From positions 186,001-250,000 of the forward strand of contig NZ_BMXF01000006.1 in assembly GCF_014651615.1 (NCBI RefSeq): a stretch of 64,000 bases of DNA, given 5' to 3'. Position 1 is the first letter of the stretch, and each line of letters begins with the position of its first letter. The notes beneath the pieces are model-generated. The model was not told the DNA's origin. It worked only from the letters and a program-made list of their open reading frames with translations, and ran no database searches. Shown here piece by piece: positions 16,979 through 25,555 of this stretch. The stretch comes from Persicitalea jodogahamensis. Lineage in GTDB: Bacteria; Bacteroidota; Bacteroidia; Cytophagales; Spirosomataceae. The translations under genes and the position numbers were made by a program.

Positions 16979-17389
16979 TTAAAGAATGTTAGTACTTATT
17001 TTCAGGTGCCCTCGGGTAGCTCCTTTGGGAACATAGAGGATTACCAAGGTGTCTCCGTTATAATAGTCAGGATTAGTCTCGATAGCTATTTTTCCATACT
17101 CGGTAATTATTGAATTTTGCCCTTTTACTAAATCGAAATCATTGATTAACATATAGTCTGGATAGGTGTAAAATCGAATCAACGCCCCTGAATCTAACTC
17201 CCCCTGTAATCGAAGCTCCATTTTCTCATGCTTAGTAAAGGGCAGTTTACCCGCTAAAGCAGACGTTGAATCAATGAACTCCTGTTCTTTGGAAACATCG
17301 TCTACGTAGAACTCAGCAAACTCATATGGATTGCCTGATCTACAAGAAATAAAACAAAAAATGAGAATTGAAAAAAAAAGGTTTTTCAT
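16979..17389 (-). CDS. Small lipoprotein of unknown function
   Basis: I do not recognise this 136-residue protein. It has a lipoprotein signal peptide (MKNLFFSILIFCFISC, Cys16) and a mostly beta-type mature part. It lies 15 bases downstream of the larger lipoprotein gene at 17405 on the same strand, so the two are probably one operon. The pair sits between yigZ and a yigZ fragment and is more AT-rich than the neighbours, which suggests recent acquisition. Confidence 0.7.
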   Translation of the reverse strand: MKNLFFSILIFCFISCRSGNPYEFAEFYVDDVSKEQEFIDSTSALAGKLPFTKHEKMELRLQGELDSGALIRFYTYPDYMLINDFDLVKGQNSIITEYGKIAIETNPDYYNGDTLVILYVPKGATRGHLKISTNIL

Positions 17390-17404
17390 GAGTCGTGATT
17401 AATT

Positions 17405-18736
17405 TTATTTACAACGGTCTTCATCGGTAGTTGGAACAGAAGTAAGTGGACCGTTATTTTCAGATATTAGCCTAGTTCCAAGCCCAGCATCAATCTTACT
17501 AATAATTGCACCAGTAATATATGCCAGCCTAGCCGGATAATTTAAAAAATACATAGCATTTTTTATTGCTTTGTACGTATTGATACCCAACGTATCATTG
17601 TCAAAATCCATATAATTTGAGTCATTAAAAGGTACATTACCATTATTAAATTCATGAAGATCTGTTATAATAAGAGCCTGAAAAGGTCCTACATGCTCAC
17701 AAAGCATGGCAGCCCAAAAGGCATGTTTAAAAGCATTCCAGTTTCCATTGTCGTCGTCTCTGCAATAAAGCAGATTTACGGAAAATACCGCTTCCATCTT
17801 GGCTAACGCCGCCCCTGGCAAAAGCCAGTAATTGTCTGTGAAGTAGTCTTTTTCATAGTTATTCAAACTATTCCATAGATTTGAGATATAGGGCAACTGC
17901 AACAACTGATTAAGAGACCCGTTGTTGCTCCCCCCGCCACCTGATGTGCCTTCCAGGGCCGTCACAAAAAAAGAAGAGTTCGAAGGATCCGGGCTACCCG
18001 TGTCGATGACTACATTCTCGCAGGTTGTATCGTAAGGCTCGAGGTCATAGCCTAGCACCTCTCCATTCACAGTCGTCACTACGGTGTACCAATCGGTACA
18101 AACCTCCAACAGCATATAGCTGGTTCGCCCACGCTTGTTTGGTGCGCCTATAGTGCCAACTACCTTACCATTCTTAAACTGGGCACCCGATATTAGCTTT
18201 TCTTCACTATTGAAAAGATACAGTAACCCGTCAAAATCCTTACTATCTATTTTCTTTTCTTTCTTTTTGAGGTAGTAGTCTTCATCCCTGATCAGCCTCA
18301 TTTCCAGCACATCGATCTTTTCACCCTTTTTCAAAAATACAAGGCTGGTTTTTACGTCGGCACTGATATACGTATTCTCCGCTTTCTTCTTTTTCCCATT
18401 CTTATCGGTCTTCATCGAAAATTTCAACTGCGTTTCGGGCGATAGGATGGGTACTACCACAAGGCTCTGCTGCTCGTCTGCCTGTTTTTCGACGGCATCT
18501 TCCCAGATCACTTTCTTATCATGCCCCGCTATCCGGGCACCTTTTTGATTCTCTTCGTACCAATCCTTTGCTTCATCGATCGTGAGTGAAGTGCTACTGG
18601 ATTCTTGGGGCAGGATGTCAGGGCTGCGGTTACAGCTAAATGGGAATACGAAAAGAAACAGAACAAGAGTGCGTTTCAGGATTGAAACCGAGAGACTACT
18701 TGATTTGCGTGGGGGGGGGGAGAAGTTGCATGACAA
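17405..18736 (-). CDS. Large lipoprotein with DUF6973-like C-terminal domain; start disrupted by a G/C tract
   Basis: The lipoprotein signal LKRTLVLFLFVFPFSCNRS is followed by a beta-rich middle and a C-terminal domain with NAFKHAFWAAMLCEHVG...DLHEFN and DNDTLGINTYK. This His-rich pattern resembles DUF6973, found on secreted bacterial proteins; activity unknown. The only ATG near the signal (18731 on the minus strand) is out of frame because of a 10-C tract (18711-18720 on the plus strand). Nine or twelve C would join it to the lipoprotein frame. At present only a TTG at 18736 is in frame, giving 443 residues. The gene may be switched by slippage, or this may be a sequencing error. Confidence 0.65.
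   Translation of the reverse strand: MSCNFSPPPRKSSSLSVSILKRTLVLFLFVFPFSCNRSPDILPQESSSTSLTIDEAKDWYEENQKGARIAGHDKKVIWEDAVEKQADEQQSLVVVPILSPETQLKFSMKTDKNGKKKKAENTYISADVKTSLVFLKKGEKIDVLEMRLIRDEDYYLKKKEKKIDSKDFDGLLYLFNSEEKLISGAQFKNGKVVGTIGAPNKRGRTSYMLLEVCTDWYTVVTTVNGEVLGYDLEPYDTTCENVVIDTGSPDPSNSSFFVTALEGTSGGGGSNNGSLNQLLQLPYISNLWNSLNNYEKDYFTDNYWLLPGAALAKMEAVFSVNLLYCRDDDNGNWNAFKHAFWAAMLCEHVGPFQALIITDLHEFNNGNVPFNDSNYMDFDNDTLGINTYKAIKNAMYFLNYPARLAYITGAIISKIDAGLGTRLISENNGPLTSVPTTDEDRCK
18711..18720. repeat. Homopolymer of ten G (C on the coding strand) at the lipoprotein start
   Basis: The tract lies 10 codons or fewer after the candidate ATG at 18731 (minus strand) and before the signal peptide. Its length sets whether that ATG reads into the lipoprotein. 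Such tracts change length by slipped-strand mispairing. Confidence 0.85.
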
Positions 18737-18912
18737 CTGTAAGTTAATTGTGGTTAATAAAATTTTCTAAATATGGGGATATTTTTTGAAACCACTATTA
18801 ATTAATTGTAAAATTTATCCGCTGCTAAGAAGGATATGAAAGAATATACAGTACTCTCAGTTAGGTTCTTACGAGTGTGGATAGAGGCTATGGTAATGGA
18901 AAGCACGTCTGA

Positions 18913-19116
18913 GACGAGTACAAAATCAGCTTTCCCTACGAGGCAACGAGCGAGGTGAGTCGGGTTATCAAAAGCTATGATTTAGAAGTCAGGGAGCAAA
19001 AATTCGAAATGGAGTGTACTTTCAAAGTACTGGTTCGGAAGACGTTGCTCAATCAGATAATTCCATCGCTGGAAGGAATTGAGCAAGTACGGTTAAAGTA
19101 TCTGCGAACAGTGTAG
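18913..19116 (+). pseudogene. 3' fragment of a second yigZ
   Basis: The last 67 codons of a yigZ-like gene (DEYKISFPYEATSEVSRV... to ...YLRTV, stop) stand alone, with a TGA directly before. Bases 18985-19044 are identical to 16764-16823 of the intact yigZ (60 bases). The edges diverge to clearly different sequence on both sides. This mosaic points to recombination or gene conversion with a diverged copy. The rest of the 18737-19258 gap holds no gene I can support. Confidence 0.85.
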
Positions 19117-19258
19117 CGACACAGAGTAAAACCCAGCGCGACGATTGCTTCCTGCTGCTTTTTGTAAATTTGAAAAAACAGAAACGTTGTGCCGCTTATC
19201 ACCGGTGCACCGCAGCAGTTTAGAATCTTAAGCTAACCTCAATCTATCTATAAGTACC

Positions 19259-20614
19259 ATGACTCGCTCCGTGCCTTTCTTGCTATTGCTCATACTGCTT
19301 ACAGGAAACACCGCTTTCTCTCAAACGCCCGACAAACCTCGACTGATCGTAATGACCGATATCGGTGGCGATCCCGATGACCAGCAGAGTTTGGTGAGAT
19401 TGTTGGTACACAGCGATCAATTTGATTTGGAAGGTTTCCTGACCAGCAGCCGACTGGAGCACGGACAGGACACGCGTCCCGAACTGATTCATCAGCAAAT
19501 CGATGCTTACGGGCAGGTGTTCGAAAACTTACGCAAGCATTCCGCCGCTTTCCCGACGCCTAAGTACCTGTGTTCACTGGTTCATACGGGAAGTGGAGAC
19601 CAGCATAACATTGGCGAGGGTCACGATACTCCGGCATCCGATTGGCTCATCGAGGTGGTGGGCCGACCCGATCCGCGACCCGTCTGGGTCACCGTCTGGG
19701 GCGGTCAGCGCGAGCTGGCCCAGGCACTCTGGAAAGTAAGGGAAACACGTTCCAAAGCAGAGACAGAGTCTTTCGTAAGCAAGCTTAGAATTCATACCAT
19801 TGGTAACCAGGACGGGCATCAGCGATGGATTTGGAAGCACTTCCCCGGGTTGTTTTTTGTGAGCGATGGTTTCGTGAACTTCGGCTATCCGCACATTCCG
19901 AAAGTTCGTGAATATGCAGCCTACCGGGGCATGTACATGACGGGTGATGAATCCCTTACCACCAACGAATGGGTACTTTCCCATGTCGTTCGGAACCACG
20001 GTGCGCTCGGGGCGCAGTATCCTGCCGATGCCTCGGGAAAGCAGGGTATGAAGGAAGGGGACTCCCCCTCTTTTCTGGCCTTACTTCCCAATGGCCTCAA
20101 TGTACCCGAACGTCCCGATTGGGGCGGATTTGGCGGGCGTTTTCGGGTTTTGAGAAAGAATTTGTATACCGATGCCGCCGATTTCCGGGAAGGTGTAAGG
20201 AACGAGCGTTTGAGTGTTTCGAGGTGGCGAATGCACTTCCAAAACGACTTTGCCGCCCGGATGGACTGGTGCGTAAAGGATTATGCGAGCGCCAATCATC
20301 CACCGCAGGTCATTGTCAATCAGAAAGAGGGTAAGGGGGTACTGGAAATAAAATCCAGAGCAGGCGATCGACTGCGGCTTTCTGCCGCCAGTTCAGATCC
20401 CGATGGCGACATTCTGAAGTACCAGTGGTGGAACTACTGGGAGGCGGGTAACTACCCCGGTCGCCTCTCTTTAAAGAACGCTGATCGGGCAGAGGCGGAG
20501 TTATCAATACCTGCCGACGCTTCAGGCAGTATACTGCACGTTATTTTGGAAGTGACAGATGCGGGCAACCCGGCCCTGACCTCCTTCCGCCGGGTGGTTG
20601 TGGAGGTCGAGTGA
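19259..20614 (+). CDS. Sde182-like nucleoside-hydrolase-fold exported protein (DUF1593)
   Basis: This 451-residue protein has a signal peptide (about 21 residues, ending AFSQ). The N-terminal domain carries the nucleoside-hydrolase-like metal motif TDIGGDPDDQQS (D34, D38, D40, D41), followed by GNQDGHQRW and WVTVWGG. The last 90 residues form an Ig-like beta domain (SAASSDPDGDILKYQWWNYWEAG). Sde182-type proteins often travel with polysaccharide-degrading genes, but the substrate is not established. It stands alone between two yigZ fragments with its own leader. Confidence 0.82.
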   Translation: MTRSVPFLLLLILLTGNTAFSQTPDKPRLIVMTDIGGDPDDQQSLVRLLVHSDQFDLEGFLTSSRLEHGQDTRPELIHQQIDAYGQVFENLRKHSAAFPTPKYLCSLVHTGSGDQHNIGEGHDTPASDWLIEVVGRPDPRPVWVTVWGGQRELAQALWKVRETRSKAETESFVSKLRIHTIGNQDGHQRWIWKHFPGLFFVSDGFVNFGYPHIPKVREYAAYRGMYMTGDESLTTNEWVLSHVVRNHGALGAQYPADASGKQGMKEGDSPSFLALLPNGLNVPERPDWGGFGGRFRVLRKNLYTDAADFREGVRNERLSVSRWRMHFQNDFAARMDWCVKDYASANHPPQVIVNQKEGKGVLEIKSRAGDRLRLSAASSDPDGDILKYQWWNYWEAGNYPGRLSLKNADRAEAELSIPADASGSILHVILEVTDAGNPALTSFRRVVVEVE

Positions 20615-20765
20615 GTGGAAGTACATTCCTCATTTCTGTAGTGCCTGCACCGGGATATTGACATGGCCGTTGAAATACGTCTACCTGGGTTTTTTCAAAG
20701 GTGGGGATAGTAAGTTGTACGTTTTTACCCGACCCAAACACGCTCCATTATTAAGATTGGGCTCG

Positions 20766-20857
20766 CATTTTGGTCGTCGTAAGGTACTTTGGCGGTTTGC
20801 TACCGGACATTTCAGGCCTTGTAACCACCTACAAAACTGGCCCTGGTCCAAGAGCAA
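20766..20857 (+). pseudogene. Internal fragment of a yigZ-like gene
   Basis: The stretch aligns to 16566-16664 of yigZ (encoding VVVRYFGG...GLINAYKTATE...EQ) with small deletions that break the frame. Readable pieces are ILVVVRYFGG and YKTG. It lies downstream of the 3' fragment at 18913, the reverse of gene order. The rest of the 342-base gap (20615-20956) contains nothing else I can identify. Confidence 0.7.
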
Positions 20858-20956
20858 ATTGACGTTATTTTGGGAAAATCAGTGGGGCTAATCAAACCAA
20901 ACCCGGATAGGCAGGGTTTTACCAGTTTATTTTACGAATCCAAAAAAGTCTAGATT

Positions 20957-21538
20957 GTGAAAGTCGCCATTATATCTACCTCTCCCCGTCAGGACAGCAA
21001 TTCTCTCAAAGTAGCCAAGTACCTTAAATCTCTTTTCGGCGCCCACGAAAGCGACACCTCGCTTTTTGATTTTCGGGAAATAGACATTCCGATGGTGGGA
21101 CGCGGCAGTCTGGACCCGCAGAATTTGTCGGCTTTCCAGCAGGGGCTCATCCAAGTTTGGGGCGAAGCCGATTTAGTCGTCATGGCTGTTCCCGAATACA
21201 ACTGGATCACGAGCGGAGAGCTTATCAATGCGTTGCACCAGTTGGGGAAAAAGCCGTTTTTACGCCTTTTCGATGATAAAGTTTTTGCTTTGGTTGGCGT
21301 GTCGTCGGGGCGCGGCGGGCGGCAACCTTGCCTGGAAGTCGCGATGATTGTCAATAAACTTATCGGCTTCAACAAACAAGTTTCCGTGGTTTCACCGCTA
21401 TACTTCGAGTCGCACGAGACAGGCAAGAACCTGGAAGAAGACGGAACTCCTACCGGCAATGAGGTCTATACCAAAGGGGTTATCGATTTCGTGGACTATA
21501 CTCTCCGCGTTGCCCGGCGGTGGCATGGTGACAAGTAA
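20957..21538 (+). CDS. NADPH-dependent FMN reductase family protein
   Basis: This 193-residue flavodoxin-fold protein begins VKVAIISTSPRQDSNSLKVAKYL, a phosphate-binding loop for FMN. It continues with DLVVMAVPEYNWITSGELINALHQ, the family signature, and GVSSGRGGRQPCLEV. Relatives reduce FMN, quinones or azo dyes with NAD(P)H. The start is GTG at 20957, right after a TAG in frame, so no longer form is possible. It converges on the cysteine desulfurase gene, six bases away. The substrate is not predictable. Confidence 0.85.
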   Translation: MKVAIISTSPRQDSNSLKVAKYLKSLFGAHESDTSLFDFREIDIPMVGRGSLDPQNLSAFQQGLIQVWGEADLVVMAVPEYNWITSGELINALHQLGKKPFLRLFDDKVFALVGVSSGRGGRQPCLEVAMIVNKLIGFNKQVSVVSPLYFESHETGKNLEEDGTPTGNEVYTKGVIDFVDYTLRVARRWHGDK

Positions 21539-21543
21539 GGGAT

Positions 21544-22692
21544 TTATTTGAATACCCCTTCTTTTTCATACAAGCCCGCCAGGGTGGAAACGGCGTAATC
21601 CACTTCCGCTTTGGTGTTGTATTTCCCAAAGGAAAAACGGACGTTTCCCCGCTCTGGGTCGACATTCAAGGCCCCCAAAACGTGAGAGCCGACATTGGAG
21701 CCGCTCGAACAAGCACTGCCGCCCGATACGGAAATTCCGGCAATGTCCAGGTTGAATAGCAGCATGTCGTTCAGTTCAGAAGCAGGAAGGCTCACGCTCA
21801 AAACTGTGTAGAGGCTATTTTTCAAATCTGCCGACGCGCCGTTGAAGGTTACTCCTTCAATATTGGCCCGCAGCTGCGCAATCAGGTACTTTTTCAAATT
21901 CTCGATATGCTGCCGATGGCTGTCCATGTCGCGGTAGGCAATTTCGAGGGCTTTGGCCAGTCCCACGATACCGTATACATTCTCGGTGCCGCCGCGCATA
22001 TTACGCTCTTGCGCCCCGCCAAAGACGAAGGGGTCGATTTTGGTGCCGGGCCGCACGTAAAGAAATCCAACTCCTTTCGGCCCATGAAATTTGTGCGCCG
22101 CGCCAACGATGAACTGGGCTTTTAATTCCTGCAAATCGTGGCGATAGTGGCCCATTGTCTGCACGGTGTCGCTATGGAGAATGGCGTCGTACTCGCCGCA
22201 AAGTTCGCCGACGGCTTGCAAATCCAGCAGGTTGCCAATTTCGTTGTTGCCGTGCATGAGCGAAACCAGCGTGCGTGGTTGGGTGCGTAACAATTCTTCC
22301 AAATGTGCCAGATCCACGTTGCCCTTTTCGTCCAAGCGCACCATATTCAAAACTACTTGTCCCTGCTTTTGCAAATGCTCCAAAGTGTGCAGCACGGCGT
22401 GATGCTCGACGGGCGAGGTAATCGCATGGGTCAGGCCCAGCGTTTCGATGCTGCTCCTGATGGCGGTATTATCCGCTTCGGTACCGCCGGAAGTGAAGAA
22501 TATCTCCGCCGGGGCTGCATTGAGCAGTCCGGCCACTGTCTTCCGCGCCCGCTCGATGGCTGATCGTACCGACCGCCCATGCGCGTGAATGGAAGATGGA
22601 TTCCCGAATTGCTCGGTCAGAAAAGGCATCATTGCATCCAGGACTTCGGGGTCCAGGCGGGTCGTGGCGGCGTTGTCGAAGTAAACTTTCAC
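21544..22692 (-). CDS. Cysteine desulfurase (NifS/IscS class)
   Basis: This PLP enzyme takes sulfur from cysteine for Fe-S clusters or tRNA thiolation. The 382-residue protein starts VYFDNAATTRLDPEV and has HHA for substrate and cofactor contact, the PLP Lys in AAHKFHGPKG (K201), and the persulfide Cys in SGGSACSSGS (C328). The active loop is of the group I (IscS/NifS) kind. The start is GTG 22692. No iscU, sufE or mnmA gene is next to it in the window, so the partner is unknown. Confidence 0.92.
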   Translation of the reverse strand: MKVYFDNAATTRLDPEVLDAMMPFLTEQFGNPSSIHAHGRSVRSAIERARKTVAGLLNAAPAEIFFTSGGTEADNTAIRSSIETLGLTHAITSPVEHHAVLHTLEHLQKQGQVVLNMVRLDEKGNVDLAHLEELLRTQPRTLVSLMHGNNEIGNLLDLQAVGELCGEYDAILHSDTVQTMGHYRHDLQELKAQFIVGAAHKFHGPKGVGFLYVRPGTKIDPFVFGGAQERNMRGGTENVYGIVGLAKALEIAYRDMDSHRQHIENLKKYLIAQLRANIEGVTFNGASADLKNSLYTVLSVSLPASELNDMLLFNLDIAGISVSGGSACSSGSNVGSHVLGALNVDPERGNVRFSFGKYNTKAEVDYAVSTLAGLYEKEGVFK

Positions 22693-22764
22693 AAGATTGG
22701 AAAATTGTGTAATTGATTTTTAGGACCTCAGTTGTGGCGATCAACCCACCTGGCCGCTTTATTT

Positions 22765-23124
22765 CTATTGCTCTTTGATTGAAGACAGGGTCAGACAGTA
22801 GTTTTCGTCTACACAACAAATACCGGTCGGGAAACGGAGGGTAGTTTCGTATGAAGTACCACTCACTATTACCCGTTTTCCTGTCTCCCGGTATGCTGTT
22901 GGCAAATCACAAAGGTACCCTGCTCTGAAAGCATCGATCGTACCTGGAATGTGTGAATGTATCAGATAGCGCCCTGCCGTTGAGTCGTAGGTAATCGTGC
23001 CTTGGCGCTCGACTACTTTGCCTACCTTCTTCCCACACTCCGGGCAGTCAGGCGATATATCTTTATCACAAGAAAAAACTGAAACCAACAAAGCCAAAAC
23101 AAAAATCCCAAGGTACTTCTCCAT
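22765..23124 (-). CDS. Small Cys-rich lipoprotein of unknown function
   Basis: I do not recognise this 119-residue protein. It has a lipoprotein signal (MEKYLGIFVLALLVSVFSC) and seven further Cys residues or so in the mature part (CPECGKK, GYLC, GICCVDENYC). It begins at ATG 23124 after a longer open stretch without signal-like sequence. It is a single gene between the cysteine desulfurase and the mutase genes on the same strand. Confidence 0.7.
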   Translation of the reverse strand: MEKYLGIFVLALLVSVFSCDKDISPDCPECGKKVGKVVERQGTITYDSTAGRYLIHSHIPGTIDAFRAGYLCDLPTAYRETGKRVIVSGTSYETTLRFPTGICCVDENYCLTLSSIKEQ

Positions 23125-23210
23125 AGTCGTAAATTCTTGGTGAAATTTATGAAAAAGAGCACCATTCACGGAAAAAGGTTGGAACGCACTCCTGCGTCAG
23201 TCCATTCACT

Positions 23211-23242
23211 CTGTACCTCTGTACCTCTGTACCTCTGTACCT
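23211..23242. repeat. Four tandem copies of CTGTACCT
   Basis: Four perfect 8-base units lie between the lipoprotein gene and the 3' end of the mutase gene, six bases past the mutase stop. Being outside coding sequence, length change should not alter a protein. Confidence 0.95.
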
Positions 23243-23248
23243 CAAAAA

Positions 23249-24649
23249 CTAAGCCCTTTCCGACATTGCCTCCTTGATATCCGAAATGATCTTATTCGCC
23301 AGATTATCTGCCGTGGCCAGGGTTTCGGACTCGGAATAAATGCGGATGATAGGCTCCGTATTAGACTTGCGAAGGTGGACCCACTCCCGGTCAAACTCAA
23401 TACGAACGCCGTCGATGGTATTGATAGGCTGCTTGTGGTAGCGCGCCTTGATTCGCTCCAGAATGGCATCTACGTCCACATCAGGCGTGAGCTCGATTTT
23501 ATTTTTGGAAATATTGTACTTTGGATAGGTGCCACGCAGAAAAGAGGCAGGCTTGCCGAACTTGGCCAGATGGCTCAGAAACAGAGCTATACCCACCAAT
23601 GCATCGCGCCCGTAATGGAGTTCTGGGTAGATAATGCCGCCATTTCCCTCACCGCCAATGACGGCGTCGTTGGCCTTCATCATCTCCACCACATTCACCT
23701 CCCCAACGGCGGAGGCAAAGTACTTACCACCCGCCTTTTCAGTCACGTCGCGCAGGGCGACGGTAGAGGAAAGGTTGGACACGGTATTGCCGACTTTGTT
23801 TTTCAAAACATAATCCGCCACCGCTACCAGCGTGTATTCTTCGCCAAAGGGTGAGCCGTCTTCCGAGATAAGCGCCAGGCGATCTACATCTGGGTCCACC
23901 ACAATACCGAGGTTGAAGGAGCCATTCTTGATTTCCTGCCGGATTTCACGGAGGTGTTCGGGCAGTGGTTCTGGGTTATGGGCAAAATTACCCGAAGGAT
24001 CACAATTGATTTTGAGGATATTCTCCGAATTCACACCCAGCGCTTCGAGCAACATGGGAATCACGATGCCACCCGTAGAGTTCACGGCATCAACCGCGAT
24101 ACGGAAATTGGCGGCCGTAATGGCTGCCCGATCCACCAGATCAAGGTTAAGAATGAGGCTGATGTGCTTTCCCAGGTACGTGTCGTCGGTACGGTAGGAG
24201 CCAAGTTTCTTTACTTCTACAAAATCAAAATCCTCGGCCTCGGCCAGACGCAACAGTTCTGCGCCATCTTCGGCCGAAATAAATTCACCGGCCCCATTGA
24301 GCAGTTTGAGCGCATTCCATTGCAGGGGATTGTGACTCGCGGTGAGAATAATTCCCCCGGCGGCCTGCTCCGAGGTCACGGCGATTTCGACGGTTGGGGT
24401 GGTTGAGAGCCCCAGATCGATTATATCCCAGCCCACACCCTGCAATGTGGCAGCAACCAAACGGCTGACCATGCCGCCCGACAGGCGGGCGTCGCGGCCA
24501 ATCACAATTGAATTGCTTTTGGGAGCGGTGCGACGCAGCCAGGTAGCGTAGGCAGCAGTGAATTTCACAACGTCGACAGGCGTCAAAGCGTCACCGATTT
24601 CGCCACCGATGGTACCTCTGATTCCCGATATGGATTTGATAAGCGTCAC
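23249..24649 (-). CDS. glmM: Phosphoglucosamine mutase / phosphohexomutase
   Basis: This cytosolic alpha-D-phosphohexomutase probably interconverts glucosamine-6- and glucosamine-1-phosphate for UDP-GlcNAc synthesis. The 466-residue protein has the phosphoserine loop TASHNP (S105), the Mg loop DPDVDRLA (252-259), the sugar loop EGNGG, and the C-terminal phosphate loop RKSNTEPIIR. It starts SGIRG, as in GlmM. Start codon GTG 24649. It could be a broader phosphomannomutase/phosphoglucomutase, since these families overlap. Confidence 0.85.
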   Translation of the reverse strand: MTLIKSISGIRGTIGGEIGDALTPVDVVKFTAAYATWLRRTAPKSNSIVIGRDARLSGGMVSRLVAATLQGVGWDIIDLGLSTTPTVEIAVTSEQAAGGIILTASHNPLQWNALKLLNGAGEFISAEDGAELLRLAEAEDFDFVEVKKLGSYRTDDTYLGKHISLILNLDLVDRAAITAANFRIAVDAVNSTGGIVIPMLLEALGVNSENILKINCDPSGNFAHNPEPLPEHLREIRQEIKNGSFNLGIVVDPDVDRLALISEDGSPFGEEYTLVAVADYVLKNKVGNTVSNLSSTVALRDVTEKAGGKYFASAVGEVNVVEMMKANDAVIGGEGNGGIIYPELHYGRDALVGIALFLSHLAKFGKPASFLRGTYPKYNISKNKIELTPDVDVDAILERIKARYHKQPINTIDGVRIEFDREWVHLRKSNTEPIIRIYSESETLATADNLANKIISDIKEAMSERA

Positions 24650-24709
24650 TAGATTGCGTTACTTGGTTAAACAACAAAAGTAGCTATTTCTGCCGCTAAA
24701 TGGGCCAAC

Positions 24710-25555
24710 TTAGCCCGCAACTTCTTCGATTTCTACGTGAGCGGTAAGCAGCGAGGAGGTCGCGCCCTGAAAAGTACCCATTACGGGTGCCAGCTGGTCG
24801 GCATCGGCAGAAGCACCCAGACAGACGTGGTTGTTGATCATCGCCCGGCCCTCGGTAGGGTCGAAGCCGCGCCAACCCGCACCGGGCAGATATACCTCCA
24901 CCCAGGCGTGCAGCTCGTGGGCCTGAGCCGGATTGCCGTAAAGGTATCCGCTCACGAACCGGGCCGCGATGCCCAGACAACGGCAAGCCGCAATAAACAG
25001 GCTCGAATAGTCGCGACAGGAGCCACTTTGTCCGCGCAGGGTAGTTTCGGGCGGAAAAGGCCGGCCCTCGATTCGGTGTTGATAGAAAAAATTATCGTGG
25101 ATATGCTGGCTCAGTAAAGTCAGGAAAGGTACTGTAGCCCAGCTAACCTGGGTGGCGATTTGCCGGGCAAATTGCTCCACGTAGGGCGTAATCTCGTGAC
25201 GGCTGAGGTAAGGAGCCAGGTACTTCTGCGCCCGTTCAGGATAACGAAAAGGGATGTTTTTGGCTTCAAAGGGGAAAAGGACGAAATCGAAAACATTGAA
25301 AGGGTCCGAACGGAGCGTCATATCGGCCTCTACCGAAAGGTGGCTGGTATTGAAGGCAAAGTAAGCCACCTGCTGCACATTCCCTTCTTCGTCCACATTA
25401 CGGACTACCTTGGAAGGGAGTGGGTCGATGCGCAGCGCGTAGTGCAGGATTTGCTGGTGGGGGTAGGTTTTGGGATACAGGTACAGCACGTGTGGCCCGA
25501 GCGCCACAGGTTTATCGTAAGTGTAGCTCAGGGAATGCTTGACCCGTAGATTCAT
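24710..25555 (-). CDS. Transglutaminase-like cysteine protease fold protein (Anbu operon)
   Basis: This 281-residue cytosolic protein has an N-terminal beta domain and a transglutaminase core with the triad Cys180 (GQSGSCRDYSSLF), His216 (ELHAWVEVYL) and Asp232 (GFDPTEG). The start ATG 25555 overlaps the Anbu-like gene stop in an ATGA arrangement, so translation is coupled. It is a standard partner of Anbu and alpha-E genes; the substrate of the system is not known. Confidence 0.88.
   Translation of the reverse strand: MNLRVKHSLSYTYDKPVALGPHVLYLYPKTYPHQQILHYALRIDPLPSKVVRNVDEEGNVQQVAYFAFNTSHLSVEADMTLRSDPFNVFDFVLFPFEAKNIPFRYPERAQKYLAPYLSRHEITPYVEQFARQIATQVSWATVPFLTLLSQHIHDNFFYQHRIEGRPFPPETTLRGQSGSCRDYSSLFIAACRCLGIAARFVSGYLYGNPAQAHELHAWVEVYLPGAGWRGFDPTEGRAMINNHVCLGASADADQLAPVMGTFQGATSSLLTAHVEIEEVAG

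Noticed and set aside
20598-20891. 97-codon plus-strand frame after the Sde182-like gene
   Set aside because: It crosses the broken yigZ fragment in the wrong frame and has no signal, domain or conserved pattern.
23211-23242. CRISPR array
   Set aside because: Units are 8 bases without spacers, so it is a simple tandem repeat.
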